From JAGVPT01 sp035505655 (lineage in GTDB: Bacteria > Bacteroidota > Ignavibacteria > UBA10030 > UBA8401): 64,000 bases of DNA. The notes under the pieces are model-generated. The model had not been told where the DNA came from and did not search any database. It saw only the letters and a program-made list of their open reading frames with translations. The stretch is from contig DATJQP010000034.1 in assembly GCA_035505655.1 (NCBI GenBank), positions 1 through 64,000 on the forward strand. The letters run 5' to 3'. Of this stretch, positions 42,006 through 51,340 are shown piece after piece; positions within the stretch are counted from its first letter, which is position 1; every line of letters begins with the position of its first letter. A program made the position numbers and the translations under genes.

Positions 42006-43238
42006 TTAAGGTTTGAGGAGAACTTTGAACGCGTCTCCCCTCCGGATTGCTTCGAAGGCTTCTTCGAATTGCTCAAGCGGGAATACGTGTGTAATGAAAC
42101 CGGTCTTGAGGAACCTCGAAGCCAGTCCCGCCTTAAGAATCTGTTCCATCTGTTTCCATGTGTCGAAAACGCGGCGGCCGATAATCCCTTTGATCGTCAC
42201 TCCCTTGAAAATCACATCGCGGGCAAAATCGACCGGCATTGTTCCCGCGGGGAGCCCGAGGAGAGAAAAGGTGCCCCCCATCCGGATTGCCCGGAAGGCA
42301 TCCTCATACGCCCGGTAACTGCCGGACATCTCGAAAACCGCATCGACTCCGGTCCGGTTGGTTTGTTCCATGATCACCGCGTGGAAGCGCTCCCGTTCTT
42401 CAGGAAGCGCCATGTCGAAACACCCGGTTGCCCCGTACAGCCTCGCCATTCTGAAGCGATTCTGATCGAGCTTTTCGTGGGAAAACTCGCCGTGCGATGC
42501 GTCGGTGACGAAGATCCTTTTCGCACCGGCATATTTTGCCACCGCCGTCGCCATGAGACCCTGAACGCCGCAGCCGAGGACAACGACGCTGCCGCCTTTG
42601 ACATCCGCGGACATGACGGTGTGAGTCGCATTCCCGAGCGCGTCCATGAATGCCATAATCTCGAGCGGGATTTCTTCCTCGTGGAAAAGCACGAGGTTCG
42701 ACGCAGGGACCTTCACGTACTCGGCAAACGCTCCGTCATCGTGAACTCCTTTGATCACGGTATTCCGGCAGACATGGCGCTCTCCCCGCCGGCATTGGTA
42801 GCATGTTCCACACGTCACGTGCATCTCCGCAGTGGCGTGGAACCCGGATTCAAGAAGGGAAAAGAACTTCTTGCTCTTTGGAAATGACCCCTCGGTCTCG
42901 CCGCGCAGGAGCTTTTTGACCGCCGGATCGGCCTTGGCTTTCGCGAAGATGAGTTTTGCGATATGCTTTCTCGCTGTCGCGCCGGCATCCACGATCCGGC
43001 CGGAGAATTCGTGGCCGACGATAATGGGATCCTTCAGTCCCCGCGACATCTCGACCCGCAGGGAGTCCTTGGCATTATAAATCCCCACATCGGTCCCGCA
43101 AATTGCGGCGGCAGCAACCTTGATGATGATGTCGGAGGGCGACTCAACCCGCGGAACCGGCCTGTCGACTAGCTTTAAACCCTTTTCCCACTCCACACCC
43201 TCGGCGGGGCGCGGCTTAATGATTGCTCTCATGCTCAT
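42006..43238 (-). CDS. tdh: L-threonine 3-dehydrogenase-like zinc alcohol dehydrogenase with an insertion
   Basis: A 410-residue medium-chain dehydrogenase. Catalytic-zinc residues are ICGTDVG and GHEFSG, structural-zinc cysteines lie in CGTCYQCRRGERHVC, and the cofactor loop is VLGCGVQGLMA. Between VDAGATARK and FHATAEMHVTCGTC there are about 40 extra residues, mostly Lys/Ala/Glu helix, where relatives have a short K-V-G-D-R-V turn. The start at 43238 follows GGAAAGGAATGG; ATG 43232 is also possible. Activity on threonine is inferred from kbl next to it. Confidence 0.85.
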   Translation of the reverse strand: MSMRAIIKPRPAEGVEWEKGLKLVDRPVPRVESPSDIIIKVAAAAICGTDVGIYNAKDSLRVEMSRGLKDPIIVGHEFSGRIVDAGATARKHIAKLIFAKAKADPAVKKLLRGETEGSFPKSKKFFSLLESGFHATAEMHVTCGTCYQCRRGERHVCRNTVIKGVHDDGAFAEYVKVPASNLVLFHEEEIPLEIMAFMDALGNATHTVMSADVKGGSVVVLGCGVQGLMATAVAKYAGAKRIFVTDASHGEFSHEKLDQNRFRMARLYGATGCFDMALPEERERFHAVIMEQTNRTGVDAVFEMSGSYRAYEDAFRAIRMGGTFSLLGLPAGTMPVDFARDVIFKGVTIKGIIGRRVFDTWKQMEQILKAGLASRFLKTGFITHVFPLEQFEEAFEAIRRGDAFKVLLKP

Positions 43239-43661
43239 CCATTCCTTTCCTGATTGCCCGCCGCATTCTCCGCCTACCATCGGCCATGACGGGAGCTTGA
43301 TTGAAGTCTCCGGTTTTCAGCAAACGGAAGTCGCGGCTATCCGTCAGTCGTTGCGCGGAGAAGGTGCCAGGGTAAATTCCCGGGGATTCGATGTGAGGGA
43401 TGAGGCGTGTCGCTTCGTTGTCGGCCGACCTGGAGATTCTGGGGCCGACAAACGTCATGTGAGCGAGAGAGAATTGAACCGCCGTTGCGGAACCGGGCAG
43501 ATTCGGATAATTCTGCTCCTGCAAAAACTCGTTTGGAATTGAGCTATTCCCCGTTTCAATGTCCGGATCGTGGATCAGGCATTCGCCAGCTAAGTGGACC
43601 TGAGCGGAAGACATCAAAGAAATCTCCACTGCACTTGCCTCCATCCGCCTCTCAGCTCCTC
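43239..43661. other. Intergenic region, no gene recognised
   Basis: About 420 bp between the start of tdh and the end of rsmB. Open frames on both strands (for example 43216-43644 minus) overlap the tdh start and show no family pattern. It should contain the tdh-kbl promoter; none of near-consensus form was found by eye. Confidence 0.4.
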
Positions 43662-45020
43662 CTACGTGGCTTTTCTCAACCTAATGGAGAACGATCCGTC
43701 GGTACGATGCCTGTGCGGAAAGGTCTCAACGTACCCGTCCGCGGTCACGAGAGCGGCCGGCACGAAAGCAGATGCCGCTTCGACCGAAAATTCAGAGTGT
43801 GCCGCAAGGAACTCGCGGACTAACCCGAAATTCTCTTCCGGCTCCGTCGTGCACGTGCTGTAAACGAGGACGCCTCCGGGCTTCACGAGGGCCGCGGCAT
43901 TTTCAGCAAGGCGTCGTTGGAGCTCGACGAGGCCCCGGATGTCATCCGAATCTCGCTTCAGCCGGATGTCCGGTTTCTTGCTGAGGACTCCGAGTCCGGA
44001 ACAGGGTGCGTCGAGGAGAACTTTGTCCGCCGGTTCGCTTTTGAATTCGACACCGTCGGCGGCGATACAGGTGACGTTTCCGATCCCCAGCCTCTCACAA
44101 CTTGTCTTGACGAGATTGAGCCTGGTCGGATATTTGTCGACCGCCAGAATCACTCCATGGCCTCGCATCGCCTCGCCGACAAAGGTCGTTTTGCCTCCCG
44201 GAGCAGCGCACAGGTCGATCACCCTCTCTCCTGGTTTCGGATCAATCAGCTGACATGCCAGCCCGGCACTCTCATCCTGAACCGTGAAAAACCCTTTTCT
44301 GAAGAGCTCGGTGTGCGAAAGATTGGAGAGACCGGAGGTTTTCACGAAATTCGGCAGGTAGAGCGATTTCTCGAACGCCACGTTTTGCTGAGTGAGGAGC
44401 TCAAGGAACTTGTCGGTCTGGATGCGGGAAGTGTTGATCCGGAGCGAAAGGGTCGGCCGCTCATTGTTCGCCTGGAGGAGTTTTTCCGTCTCGGCGAACC
44501 CGAATCGATTCATCCATCGCCGTACTGCCCACACCGGGTGGGAATACATCACCGCGAGATACTGCGCCGCGTCGATGGTGACATCCGGGTAGTGGATCCC
44601 GTCGAGATTCCGAATGATATTGCGGAGGACAGCATTGACGAGGTTTGCCGCTTTTTCTCCTCTGATCCGCTTCACAAATTCCACTGCCTCGTTAACGGCG
44701 GCGTGGTGCGGCACTTTGTCGAGGAACATGATCTGGTAGAGCGCGGCGCGCAACGCGTTTTTCACGGTCACTTCTGCCTTCGTGAAGTTGCCGTGAAAGA
44801 AACCGTTGAGCACCCAATCGAGCTTCATCTGCCATCGGAGAACACCATTGACAATCTCCGTCAGCAGTGACTTATCAAGATCGTTGATTTCCTCCGACCT
44901 TAGTTCCGACTCGAGCAACTTGTCGAGATACGAATCGGTCCGCTCGACCCTGTTGAGGATCTTTACGGCGCTCCCGCGTACTCCCTGAAAAAGCAATTTT
45001 TTGTCTTCGATCTCCATCAT
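43662..45020 (-). CDS. rsmB: 16S rRNA m5C967 methyltransferase RsmB
   Basis: A 452-residue RsmB. The N-terminal NusB-like helical domain (about 12-150) includes ALYQIMFLDKVPHHAAVNEAVE. The Rossmann methyltransferase domain has motif I VIDLCAAPGGKT, the DAPCSGLGVL motif IV Cys and the YSTCTTEPEEN motif VI Cys used as nucleophile. Length is normal. It begins three bases after the GlmU-like gene ends, so the two are cotranscribed. Confidence 0.94.
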   Translation of the reverse strand: MMEIEDKKLLFQGVRGSAVKILNRVERTDSYLDKLLESELRSEEINDLDKSLLTEIVNGVLRWQMKLDWVLNGFFHGNFTKAEVTVKNALRAALYQIMFLDKVPHHAAVNEAVEFVKRIRGEKAANLVNAVLRNIIRNLDGIHYPDVTIDAAQYLAVMYSHPVWAVRRWMNRFGFAETEKLLQANNERPTLSLRINTSRIQTDKFLELLTQQNVAFEKSLYLPNFVKTSGLSNLSHTELFRKGFFTVQDESAGLACQLIDPKPGERVIDLCAAPGGKTTFVGEAMRGHGVILAVDKYPTRLNLVKTSCERLGIGNVTCIAADGVEFKSEPADKVLLDAPCSGLGVLSKKPDIRLKRDSDDIRGLVELQRRLAENAAALVKPGGVLVYSTCTTEPEENFGLVREFLAAHSEFSVEAASAFVPAALVTADGYVETFPHRHRTDGSFSIRLRKAT

Positions 45021-45023
45021 AAC

Positions 45024-46319
45024 TCAGCGAGAAATGGCGCCGGTAGCATCCTGTTCAAGAACGCCGCTTCTTCGCCGTTCTTCCCTCGTCATCTCAAAGA
45101 CGATTCCGAAAAGAGCGGCCTCCTCTTTGGAGAGGATCACCCTACGTCGGGCCATCACCCTGCTTGCGGTTTCGAGCGCGCGAGCGGGGTCGTGAACAGC
45201 AAACGTGCCGGCCGATCCGCCCCAGGCAAACGACGGAATCACCTTCGGCGGAAAACCCTGGGCAATGACGTTGGACACCGCCCCGACAACCGTCCCGGTG
45301 TTGAACACCGTGTTAATGGCGGTCTTGGTATGGTCACCGATCGTCACACCGACGAATTGCTCTCCGCTATCGACACTCTTTCCGTCGATGATGACGTCCA
45401 CGGAGCTGTAGTTGTTCTTCAGGTCGCTGTTCGTCGTTCCGGCCCCCAGGTTCACCCAGGCTCCGAGGTAAGAGTGACCCAAGAACCCGTCATGTTGCTT
45501 GTTCGAATACCGGTCGATGATCGAGACTTCGACTTCTCCACCGACCTTGCAGTGCGGTCCGATCGAAGTCCCCTCGTAGATTTTTGCTCCGACCTTGATC
45601 GTGGAACCTTCGCCGACGAAGGCAGGACCCACGATGGTAGAGTTTGCCATGACGGTAACCCCTCTGGCCAGATAGACGGGCCCGCCACTCGCGTCCACCA
45701 CAGTTCCCGGTGCAACGGTAGATCCCTCTGCGATGAAGATCTCTCTTCGGCCGACGAGATGAACACCTGGGGCCAATCTGCCCTTCATTTTCTTTCCCTT
45801 CCTATTCGCGGCGAGGGATGCGATGTCGGAGCGAAGTTGTGCTTCGTTATTACGGACCAGGTCGAAGGGATAGTGGATCAGGAGAGCGGGCACCTCCTCA
45901 CTGGGCAGCCCGTCAAAGACCGATGCAGCGATCGGTCCGCGGAGACTCGATGCGATGCGCTTGAGGTTTCCGCCTGAGACTCGCGCCGCCACGACATCTC
46001 CGTCGTGGAGATAAACGCGGTCAGGCCCTTCCGCGCGGATCGTCTTCGTGAAGGCCGCATCCACGACGACCCTGCCGTTGATGAAAAGGGAAGCTCTGCC
46101 ACGCAGCTCGTTAACCGCTACGCCGGCATTTTCTCCCTTCACAACATCCTGGAGATATTCGCGACAGTGCAGAATGACCGTGCTGTGGGGGTATGCAGAT
46201 TCGACCTTTTCCTTCAGGCTTCGGGCGCCGCATTTGAGGTAGTAGACCGGGCGGAAATGAGCGAGGGGGAGGAGCTGGGTATACTTCGGGTCTTCAAATA
46301 GACAGATGTCGTTCGGCAT
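45024..46319 (-). CDS. Bacteroidota-type GlmU-like nucleotidyl/acetyltransferase
   Basis: A 431-residue protein of the alternative GlmU family found in Bacteroidota and relatives. The N-terminal part starts ICLFEDPKYTQLLPLAHFRPVYYLKCG and differs from classical GlmU in lacking the G-G-x-G-T-R-L loop. From about residue 200 it forms a left-handed beta-helix of hexapeptide repeats (VYLARGVTVMANSTIVGPAF, shown in part), ending in the VNLGAGTTNSDLKNNY acetyl-CoA region. It probably makes UDP-GlcNAc or a related sugar nucleotide for the envelope. Confidence 0.87.
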   Translation of the reverse strand: MPNDICLFEDPKYTQLLPLAHFRPVYYLKCGARSLKEKVESAYPHSTVILHCREYLQDVVKGENAGVAVNELRGRASLFINGRVVVDAAFTKTIRAEGPDRVYLHDGDVVAARVSGGNLKRIASSLRGPIAASVFDGLPSEEVPALLIHYPFDLVRNNEAQLRSDIASLAANRKGKKMKGRLAPGVHLVGRREIFIAEGSTVAPGTVVDASGGPVYLARGVTVMANSTIVGPAFVGEGSTIKVGAKIYEGTSIGPHCKVGGEVEVSIIDRYSNKQHDGFLGHSYLGAWVNLGAGTTNSDLKNNYSSVDVIIDGKSVDSGEQFVGVTIGDHTKTAINTVFNTGTVVGAVSNVIAQGFPPKVIPSFAWGGSAGTFAVHDPARALETASRVMARRRVILSKEEAALFGIVFEMTREERRRSGVLEQDATGAISR

Positions 46320-46451
46320 GGAGGTTTTGAGGATTAAGTCCGGGACCTCTCAAAGGTGCTACGGCATTATTGGCCCGGGCGCCGCTTATGCCGTTCGGCG
46401 ACCGGAGGAGACTGCCTTTCCCCGCATCAACGATGAGGGGAACTGGAAGAG

Positions 46452-46486
46452 ATAAAAAACGGAATGCATGGACCGGGCATTCCGTT
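46452..46486 (-). terminator. Intrinsic terminator of rpmE
   Basis: Arms AACGGAATGC and GCATTCCGTT form a perfect ten-base-pair stem around a nine-base loop; on the minus strand the stem is followed by six T residues (TTTTTT). It lies about 30 bp beyond the rpmE stop codon. Confidence 0.9.
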
Positions 46487-46517
46487 CAAGACTCAGGGCG
46501 CGGGCTCACCGGCGAAA

Positions 46518-46745
46518 TTACGCCGCAGGTGCCGCAGGCGCCGCTACCTTCTTTGCGTATTTCTTGTTATAACGTTCGACGCGCCCCGCCGAGTCTACGA
46601 GCTTCTGCTTGCCGGTGTAATAAGGATGACAATTCGAGCAGATCTCGAGGTGAATATTGCCGACGGTCGAGCGTGTCTCAAACGTGTTACCGCAAATACA
46701 AGTAACGATCGCGCGCTTGTATTCCGGGTGAATTCCTTTTTTCAT
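46518..46745 (-). CDS. rpmE: 50S ribosomal protein L31
   Basis: A 75-residue L31 of the zinc-binding type: MKKGIHPEYKRA at the N-terminus and the four ligands Cys16, Cys18 (CIC) and Cys36, Cys39 (CSNC). GKQKLVDSAGRVERYNKKY is the family C-terminus, followed by an Ala/Pro-rich extension. ATG at 46745 follows TTTGGAGGCTTGG. The longer frame upstream is not used. Monocistronic, with its own promoter and terminator. Confidence 0.97.
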   Translation of the reverse strand: MKKGIHPEYKRAIVTCICGNTFETRSTVGNIHLEICSNCHPYYTGKQKLVDSAGRVERYNKKYAKKVAAPAAPAA

Positions 46746-46780
46746 CCAAGCCTCCAAATTGCGGGTTAACTCACTGCAAA

Positions 46781-46809
46781 AAGGTACGAAATTCACGATT
46801 CACTTGCAA
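46781..46809 (-). promoter_or_regulatory. Sigma70-like promoter for rpmE
   Basis: On the minus strand TTGCAA (46809-46804) and TACCTT (46786-46781) are 17 bp apart, about 35 bp before the rpmE start. The -35 hexamer is identical to the one upstream of lemA. Confidence 0.6.
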
Positions 46810-46866
46810 GGGCATGGTGGGCTCTGCTTTAAGGTCCTCGGTTGACCGCAAGCTCTGAACATTCCA

Positions 46867-48849
46867 CTATTTTTGAAGGAGAATCTTCAGCGACCGCACG
46901 GAACCTACCGTTTCCAATCTGCAGAGATAGACTCCGCTCGATAGGCCGCGGGCATCAAACTTCACCTCATGCTCTCCCAGAACGAGCACCCGGTCGACCA
47001 GGGTCGAGACCTTTCGTCCGGTGATGTCGAAGACCTCCAGGAGTACCCGGCCCGTCTGAGGCGTCGTGAAACGGATCGTGGTAGAAGGGTTGAATGGGTT
47101 TGGATAGTTCGTGAGCACCTGGAATTCGGAGGCAATCTCCTTCTCTTTTACGCCTGTCGTCGAGCTCTGGATGCGCACCAGCTCGATTCCGGCCCCCGTC
47201 CCGAGGTTCCGCGAGTACATCCTGTCGGTGGAATTGTTCCAGTGTTCGTGGACACCCAAACTCGGGAGTCGAATGCCGTCGCCGTTCGGGGAGTAATACG
47301 TCCCCGAGGGCGGGTTATCGGCCTGGGAGGCTTCATGGAGGTAGTTGTCGACGGCGCCGTAGACGGTGGTGTCGTGGGGATTGACCGCAGCCTCGGCCCG
47401 GATGAAGTCCAGCGCAACCGATTCGATCGCAACGTTATCCTGGGAGAGAAAGACACTCGACATCCAACCGTTGTTGAACGGAGATGTCAGCCAGCGGCTG
47501 TTTTGTGAGATCGCATCGCCTTCAGTCTGGGCAGGATAGAGTCCCTCGATCATAAAGAGGAGTGTCTTTGCACCAAGATCCTTGTGTCCCATGAGATCCA
47601 CGAGGGCGTTGTACGTCCCCATGTGCCTGCCGTAAAACGTCCACTCAGCGCTCCCCGGGATGATAATATTGTGCACCGCGATGTAGGGATGCACTCCGGC
47701 GGCGTGCGGCGCATACAAGGCAGGAGCCCCGGTGGTATCGTCACAGCTCAGCGTCCCGAAATGATTTTTCGCGCAGAATGTCACCCCGGCATACCGGTGA
47801 CCTTTGAAGCTCGCGAGGTTGATGAGATACGCGGCGCGTGTCACCGAGGTGGGAAGATGCGCCGGATTTCCGCCGCCAAGCTCGACCGTCAGTTTTTCGG
47901 ACCAATGAACAATCGTCGTGTCCCTGACGTATTTCTCCCTTCCGTTCCCTCCCGTCCACCCCATGATATGGACGTTGGGGAATTCCCCCTTGCATTTGTT
48001 GTAAATCGCATCGGGGACGTAGCGGATGAGATCATAAACGGTGATATCGCTGTCCGCAACTCCGACGCGGTGAACGAGCCCTCGCAGGACGGTGAGGACG
48101 GCCTGGGGAGCAGTAAATGAAGAATTGCCGGGATCGTAACTGCCAGAGATCTGGTTGAGATTGATCTTGACGGCAATTTTTTCGCCGGGGGCGTATCCAA
48201 CGCTCCCTTTCCCGTGCCGCTCATTAAAGTATTTGAAGAGCGCCACCCACGCAAGGCTGTCTGAAGGTTGTTCTGTCAACGCACGAATTGACTTTGAGAA
48301 CATGCTGTCGACGTTCAACTGATGGGTGTTATTGTCGGACCACCAATCGCCGCTCCTCCCATTCCATGTCGCCGCGGCCGAGTCGCGCGCCCAGACGACT
48401 CGTCCCGGAAAAATTCCCTTGGCCGTCCCCATGGGACTGTTTGGAGGATCGATCGGCACAAAAAGGGAATCGCCCACCGGCCGGGCGTCCGACTCGGTAT
48501 CGGTCCTGAGAAAGGCAAACAAGAGAGCTGCAAGCGCAACGGCGGTGAAGACCGATCCGGCAAAGAGCCGGGCATCGCGGAAGTAACGCCGCGCCTTCTT
48601 CAGCGTAACAACACCCACGAACAGGCTCACAAGATAGGCAACAAATCCGCTCGCAACGGGGGCAGCGACCTTCATGCATGGATACTGCGCACGGCTTGGC
48701 TTTGGAATGATCCGGATGAGCATCCAGACGAGCGAACCAATCCCGAGGAGGGCAAATGCGAACCGCATGAAGAAACTCCTCCGTCGATCGGAGGCTTCGG
48801 ACACGCGGACCGCGTGATGATGACACTCTGAGGGATGCGGCGAGTTCAT
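46867..48849 (-). CDS. DUF362-like protein with T9SS-type sorting domain
   Basis: A 660-residue protein. Three hydrophobic spans lie near the N-terminus (about residues 27-45, 58-82 and 95-118), then a DUF362-type domain (KIAVKINLNQISGSY, shown near 230; FCAKNHFGTLSCDD near 370) and a final 80 residues that are a type A T9SS/Por sorting domain: YPNPFNPSTTIRF, then GRKVSTLVD and a closing SGVYLCRLE. The start at 48849 follows AAAGGAAGCGAT; the longer frame has no such site. A polytopic N-terminus is odd for a T9SS substrate. Confidence 0.82.
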   Translation of the reverse strand: MNSPHPSECHHHAVRVSEASDRRRSFFMRFAFALLGIGSLVWMLIRIIPKPSRAQYPCMKVAAPVASGFVAYLVSLFVGVVTLKKARRYFRDARLFAGSVFTAVALAALLFAFLRTDTESDARPVGDSLFVPIDPPNSPMGTAKGIFPGRVVWARDSAAATWNGRSGDWWSDNNTHQLNVDSMFSKSIRALTEQPSDSLAWVALFKYFNERHGKGSVGYAPGEKIAVKINLNQISGSYDPGNSSFTAPQAVLTVLRGLVHRVGVADSDITVYDLIRYVPDAIYNKCKGEFPNVHIMGWTGGNGREKYVRDTTIVHWSEKLTVELGGGNPAHLPTSVTRAAYLINLASFKGHRYAGVTFCAKNHFGTLSCDDTTGAPALYAPHAAGVHPYIAVHNIIIPGSAEWTFYGRHMGTYNALVDLMGHKDLGAKTLLFMIEGLYPAQTEGDAISQNSRWLTSPFNNGWMSSVFLSQDNVAIESVALDFIRAEAAVNPHDTTVYGAVDNYLHEASQADNPPSGTYYSPNGDGIRLPSLGVHEHWNNSTDRMYSRNLGTGAGIELVRIQSSTTGVKEKEIASEFQVLTNYPNPFNPSTTIRFTTPQTGRVLLEVFDITGRKVSTLVDRVLVLGEHEVKFDARGLSSGVYLCRLETVGSVRSLKILLQK

Positions 48850-49115
48850 ATCGCTTCCTTTCGGGAAAATCGAATCAAGAGCGCTAAGGAACGCATCGAA
48901 ACGGGCGGAGGCGGAGACAAACGACAACCGGCGATCTCACGCACAACAAGTGTGCCTCCAACTATCCACCAAAGAGATCGGATTTGAGGAATCACTTACT
49001 GAAAGTGAGAAGGGACCATGACTGAATTCCGGTGCCTGAGATCGAAGAGCAGGAAGTCTCCCGCCCCACCCACTTGTTCATTGGTCTGGATCGATCGAGC
49101 CGAGGTCTCTTTCGT

Positions 49116-51251
49116 CTATACCGTCTTGAGGTGAGAGTGAGGGGAAGATATTCTGACCCGGCGGGAGTTCACGATGATAAACACTGAACTTACGATCATC
49201 GCCAATGCCGCCACGATGGGGTCGAGCAATCCGAGCGCAGCGAGAAGAATGCCGATGAAGTTGTAAATAAATGCCCAGAAGAGATTCCACTTGATGATGG
49301 AGTATGTCTTTCTTCCCAGATCAAGCAACCAAGGTATCCGGGAGAGTTGAGTCCCGATGAGCGTCACGTCAGCACTCTCCTTCGCGAGGTCAGTGCCACT
49401 TCCCATCGCGACGCCGATATCGGCCGATGAGAGGGCGGGCGCGTCGTTAATTCCATCCCCCACCATCAGCACACGCCTCCCCGAGGCGATCATCTCCTTC
49501 ACATACCCAACCTTCTGTTCGGGAAGAAGGGAACCACGCATCGTTGAGGCTTTCAAGAGCCTCCCGACGGAGTCGACAACCTCCTGCGCGTCTCCCGAAA
49601 GGAGTCCAACATGGATGCCCCGGCCCGCGAGGTCCGCACATGTAACCACCGCATCGGTCCGCAGGGAATCTGAAAGTCCGATCGCTCCGTGCACCTTCCC
49701 GTCCCATGCAATGAACACAGTGCTGAATCTTCCCATCCCTCGAAGTTCGTTCATAACCTCCGAGCTGAACCCGATCTCCGCGAGGAATCTCTGGGTCCCG
49801 ACCGCAACAGCACACCAGCCTTGAGTGAGCCTCACGTCACCTCGAATGCCCTTTCCCGGATTGGCAGCGACATTTCGGGTTTCAAAGAGTCGCAACCCCT
49901 TCAACGCCGCATGGGATACGATGGCCTTTCCGAAACTGTGTTCGGAATGTGCCTCCAGGGAGGCGGCGACGATCAGGAGCTCCTCCTCAGTGGCATCAGA
50001 TGCTTCGACTGAAACGACAGAGGGAACGCCGCTCGTGACAGTTCCGGTCTTGTCACAAAGCACCGTATCTATGGCGGAGAGCTTCTCCAACGCCGCGGTG
50101 GAGCGGATGAGAACCCCTTCTTCAGCCGCACGAGCGATTGCAAGGGAAGTCGCAAGCGGCGTTCCGATCCCGAGCGCGCAGGGACAGGAAACCACGAGGA
50201 CTGTCAGCGAATTGAGAAGCGCCGGTGCCGTGCCCGCGGTGACGAACCAGACAGCAAAGGTCCCTGCTGCCACTGCGATCACGCCGGGGATAAAAACAAA
50301 CGAGATCCGATCCACAAGTTGATGGATGGGAGAACGCGTCCGTTGTGCCTCTTCCATGAGACGGACAAGCTGAGCATGGACGGTATCCTCCTCAATTCCG
50401 GTTGTCTTTGCGGTAAGGAGGCCGTCAACGTTTACGGTCGCGGCGAAGATGCGGGATCCGGATTCTTTCAGCGCAGGAACGGATTCGCCGGTGAGGAAGG
50501 ATTCATTGACGGTCGAGATGCCGTCCACAACCGTTCCGTCGAGCGGTATTCGTTCGCCGGGGCGGATCCGGATCGTCTCCCCCACGCCGACCTCCGCGCT
50601 CGCGACATCGATCTCGACTCCCTCGCGAAGAACACGAGCCCTTCTCGGCCTCAGTTCCAGGAGTCCATGGATGGCAGTCGAAGTGCGGATTTTTGCCGTT
50701 GCTTCGAGGTATCTCCCTGCCGTCACCAAAACAAGGACCATGGTTCCCGTATCGAAGTAGAGGCCGCTTCCCCCGGTAAAGACTTCATATGTCGAGAACC
50801 CGTACGCCGCAACCGACCCCAGAGCGATCAGGCTGTCCATCGACAAACGCAATCGCCGTAGCTCGCCGAGAGCGTTCCTGAAGAATGGATAGCCGGCGAG
50901 AAGCACGATCGGGGTCGAGAGGACGAACAGGAGCATGTTCAGGGCGGGCAACACCGAGGGTTCGACCCCCAACCATTTCCAGCGGTCGGCGTAGAGCACC
51001 CAGCTCAGAATCATGATGTTCATCGAGAAGAAGGCCGCGAAGGCAAGCCTGATGAGGAAAAGCGATGCAACGCCACCTTCCCCTTTTTCACCGGTGAGGG
51101 AATGAGTGAACGAGCAGCCGTAGCAACAGAAACGGAATTCCTTGTCGCCGAGGGTCTGCGTCACGCCCCCTTTTCCCTTGACGGAATGGGTGAAAGGGAG
51201 GCCGCATTGGTCACAGAAGATTGTCGTTGTCTGAGCTGTGCGGTCAACCAT
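49116..51251 (-). CDS. ccoI: Copper-translocating P-type ATPase for cbb3 assembly
   Basis: A 711-residue P1B-ATPase. It begins with cysteine pairs CDQCG (13, 16) and FCCYGC (42-46), as in CcoI/FixI and unlike the single HMA domain of CopA. It has the membrane CPC motif VVSCPCALG, the phosphorylation loop CDKTGT, the GESVP loop and the hinge MVGDGINDAPAL. It exports Cu+ to the outer face for the CuB site of cbb3 oxidases. It follows a terminator after actF, so it may have its own transcript. Start at ATG 51251; the frame is open a little further upstream. Confidence 0.9.
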   Translation of the reverse strand: MVDRTAQTTTIFCDQCGLPFTHSVKGKGGVTQTLGDKEFRFCCYGCSFTHSLTGEKGEGGVASLFLIRLAFAAFFSMNIMILSWVLYADRWKWLGVEPSVLPALNMLLFVLSTPIVLLAGYPFFRNALGELRRLRLSMDSLIALGSVAAYGFSTYEVFTGGSGLYFDTGTMVLVLVTAGRYLEATAKIRTSTAIHGLLELRPRRARVLREGVEIDVASAEVGVGETIRIRPGERIPLDGTVVDGISTVNESFLTGESVPALKESGSRIFAATVNVDGLLTAKTTGIEEDTVHAQLVRLMEEAQRTRSPIHQLVDRISFVFIPGVIAVAAGTFAVWFVTAGTAPALLNSLTVLVVSCPCALGIGTPLATSLAIARAAEEGVLIRSTAALEKLSAIDTVLCDKTGTVTSGVPSVVSVEASDATEEELLIVAASLEAHSEHSFGKAIVSHAALKGLRLFETRNVAANPGKGIRGDVRLTQGWCAVAVGTQRFLAEIGFSSEVMNELRGMGRFSTVFIAWDGKVHGAIGLSDSLRTDAVVTCADLAGRGIHVGLLSGDAQEVVDSVGRLLKASTMRGSLLPEQKVGYVKEMIASGRRVLMVGDGINDAPALSSADIGVAMGSGTDLAKESADVTLIGTQLSRIPWLLDLGRKTYSIIKWNLFWAFIYNFIGILLAALGLLDPIVAALAMIVSSVFIIVNSRRVRISSPHSHLKTV

Positions 51252-51286
51252 GAGCGGTGAGGCCGATGCCGGAGAGTTCACACACA

Positions 51287-51316
51287 ACAAAAAGGCGCAA
51301 CTCAACGGTTGCGCCG
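51287..51316 (-). terminator. Intrinsic terminator after actF
   Basis: Arms GGCGCAAC (51294-51301) and GTTGCGCC (51308-51315) are perfectly complementary with a six-base loop; on the minus strand the hairpin is followed by TTTTT. It lies between the actF stop at 51341 and the ccoI start at 51251 and should end the respiratory operon. Confidence 0.88.
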
Positions 51317-51340
51317 TGCGTTCCGATACTTAGAAAAGTT

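Noticed and set aside
43216..43644. Open frame of 142 codons upstream of tdh (minus)
   Set aside because: It overlaps the tdh start and ribosome-binding site in another frame and has no domain or start signal.
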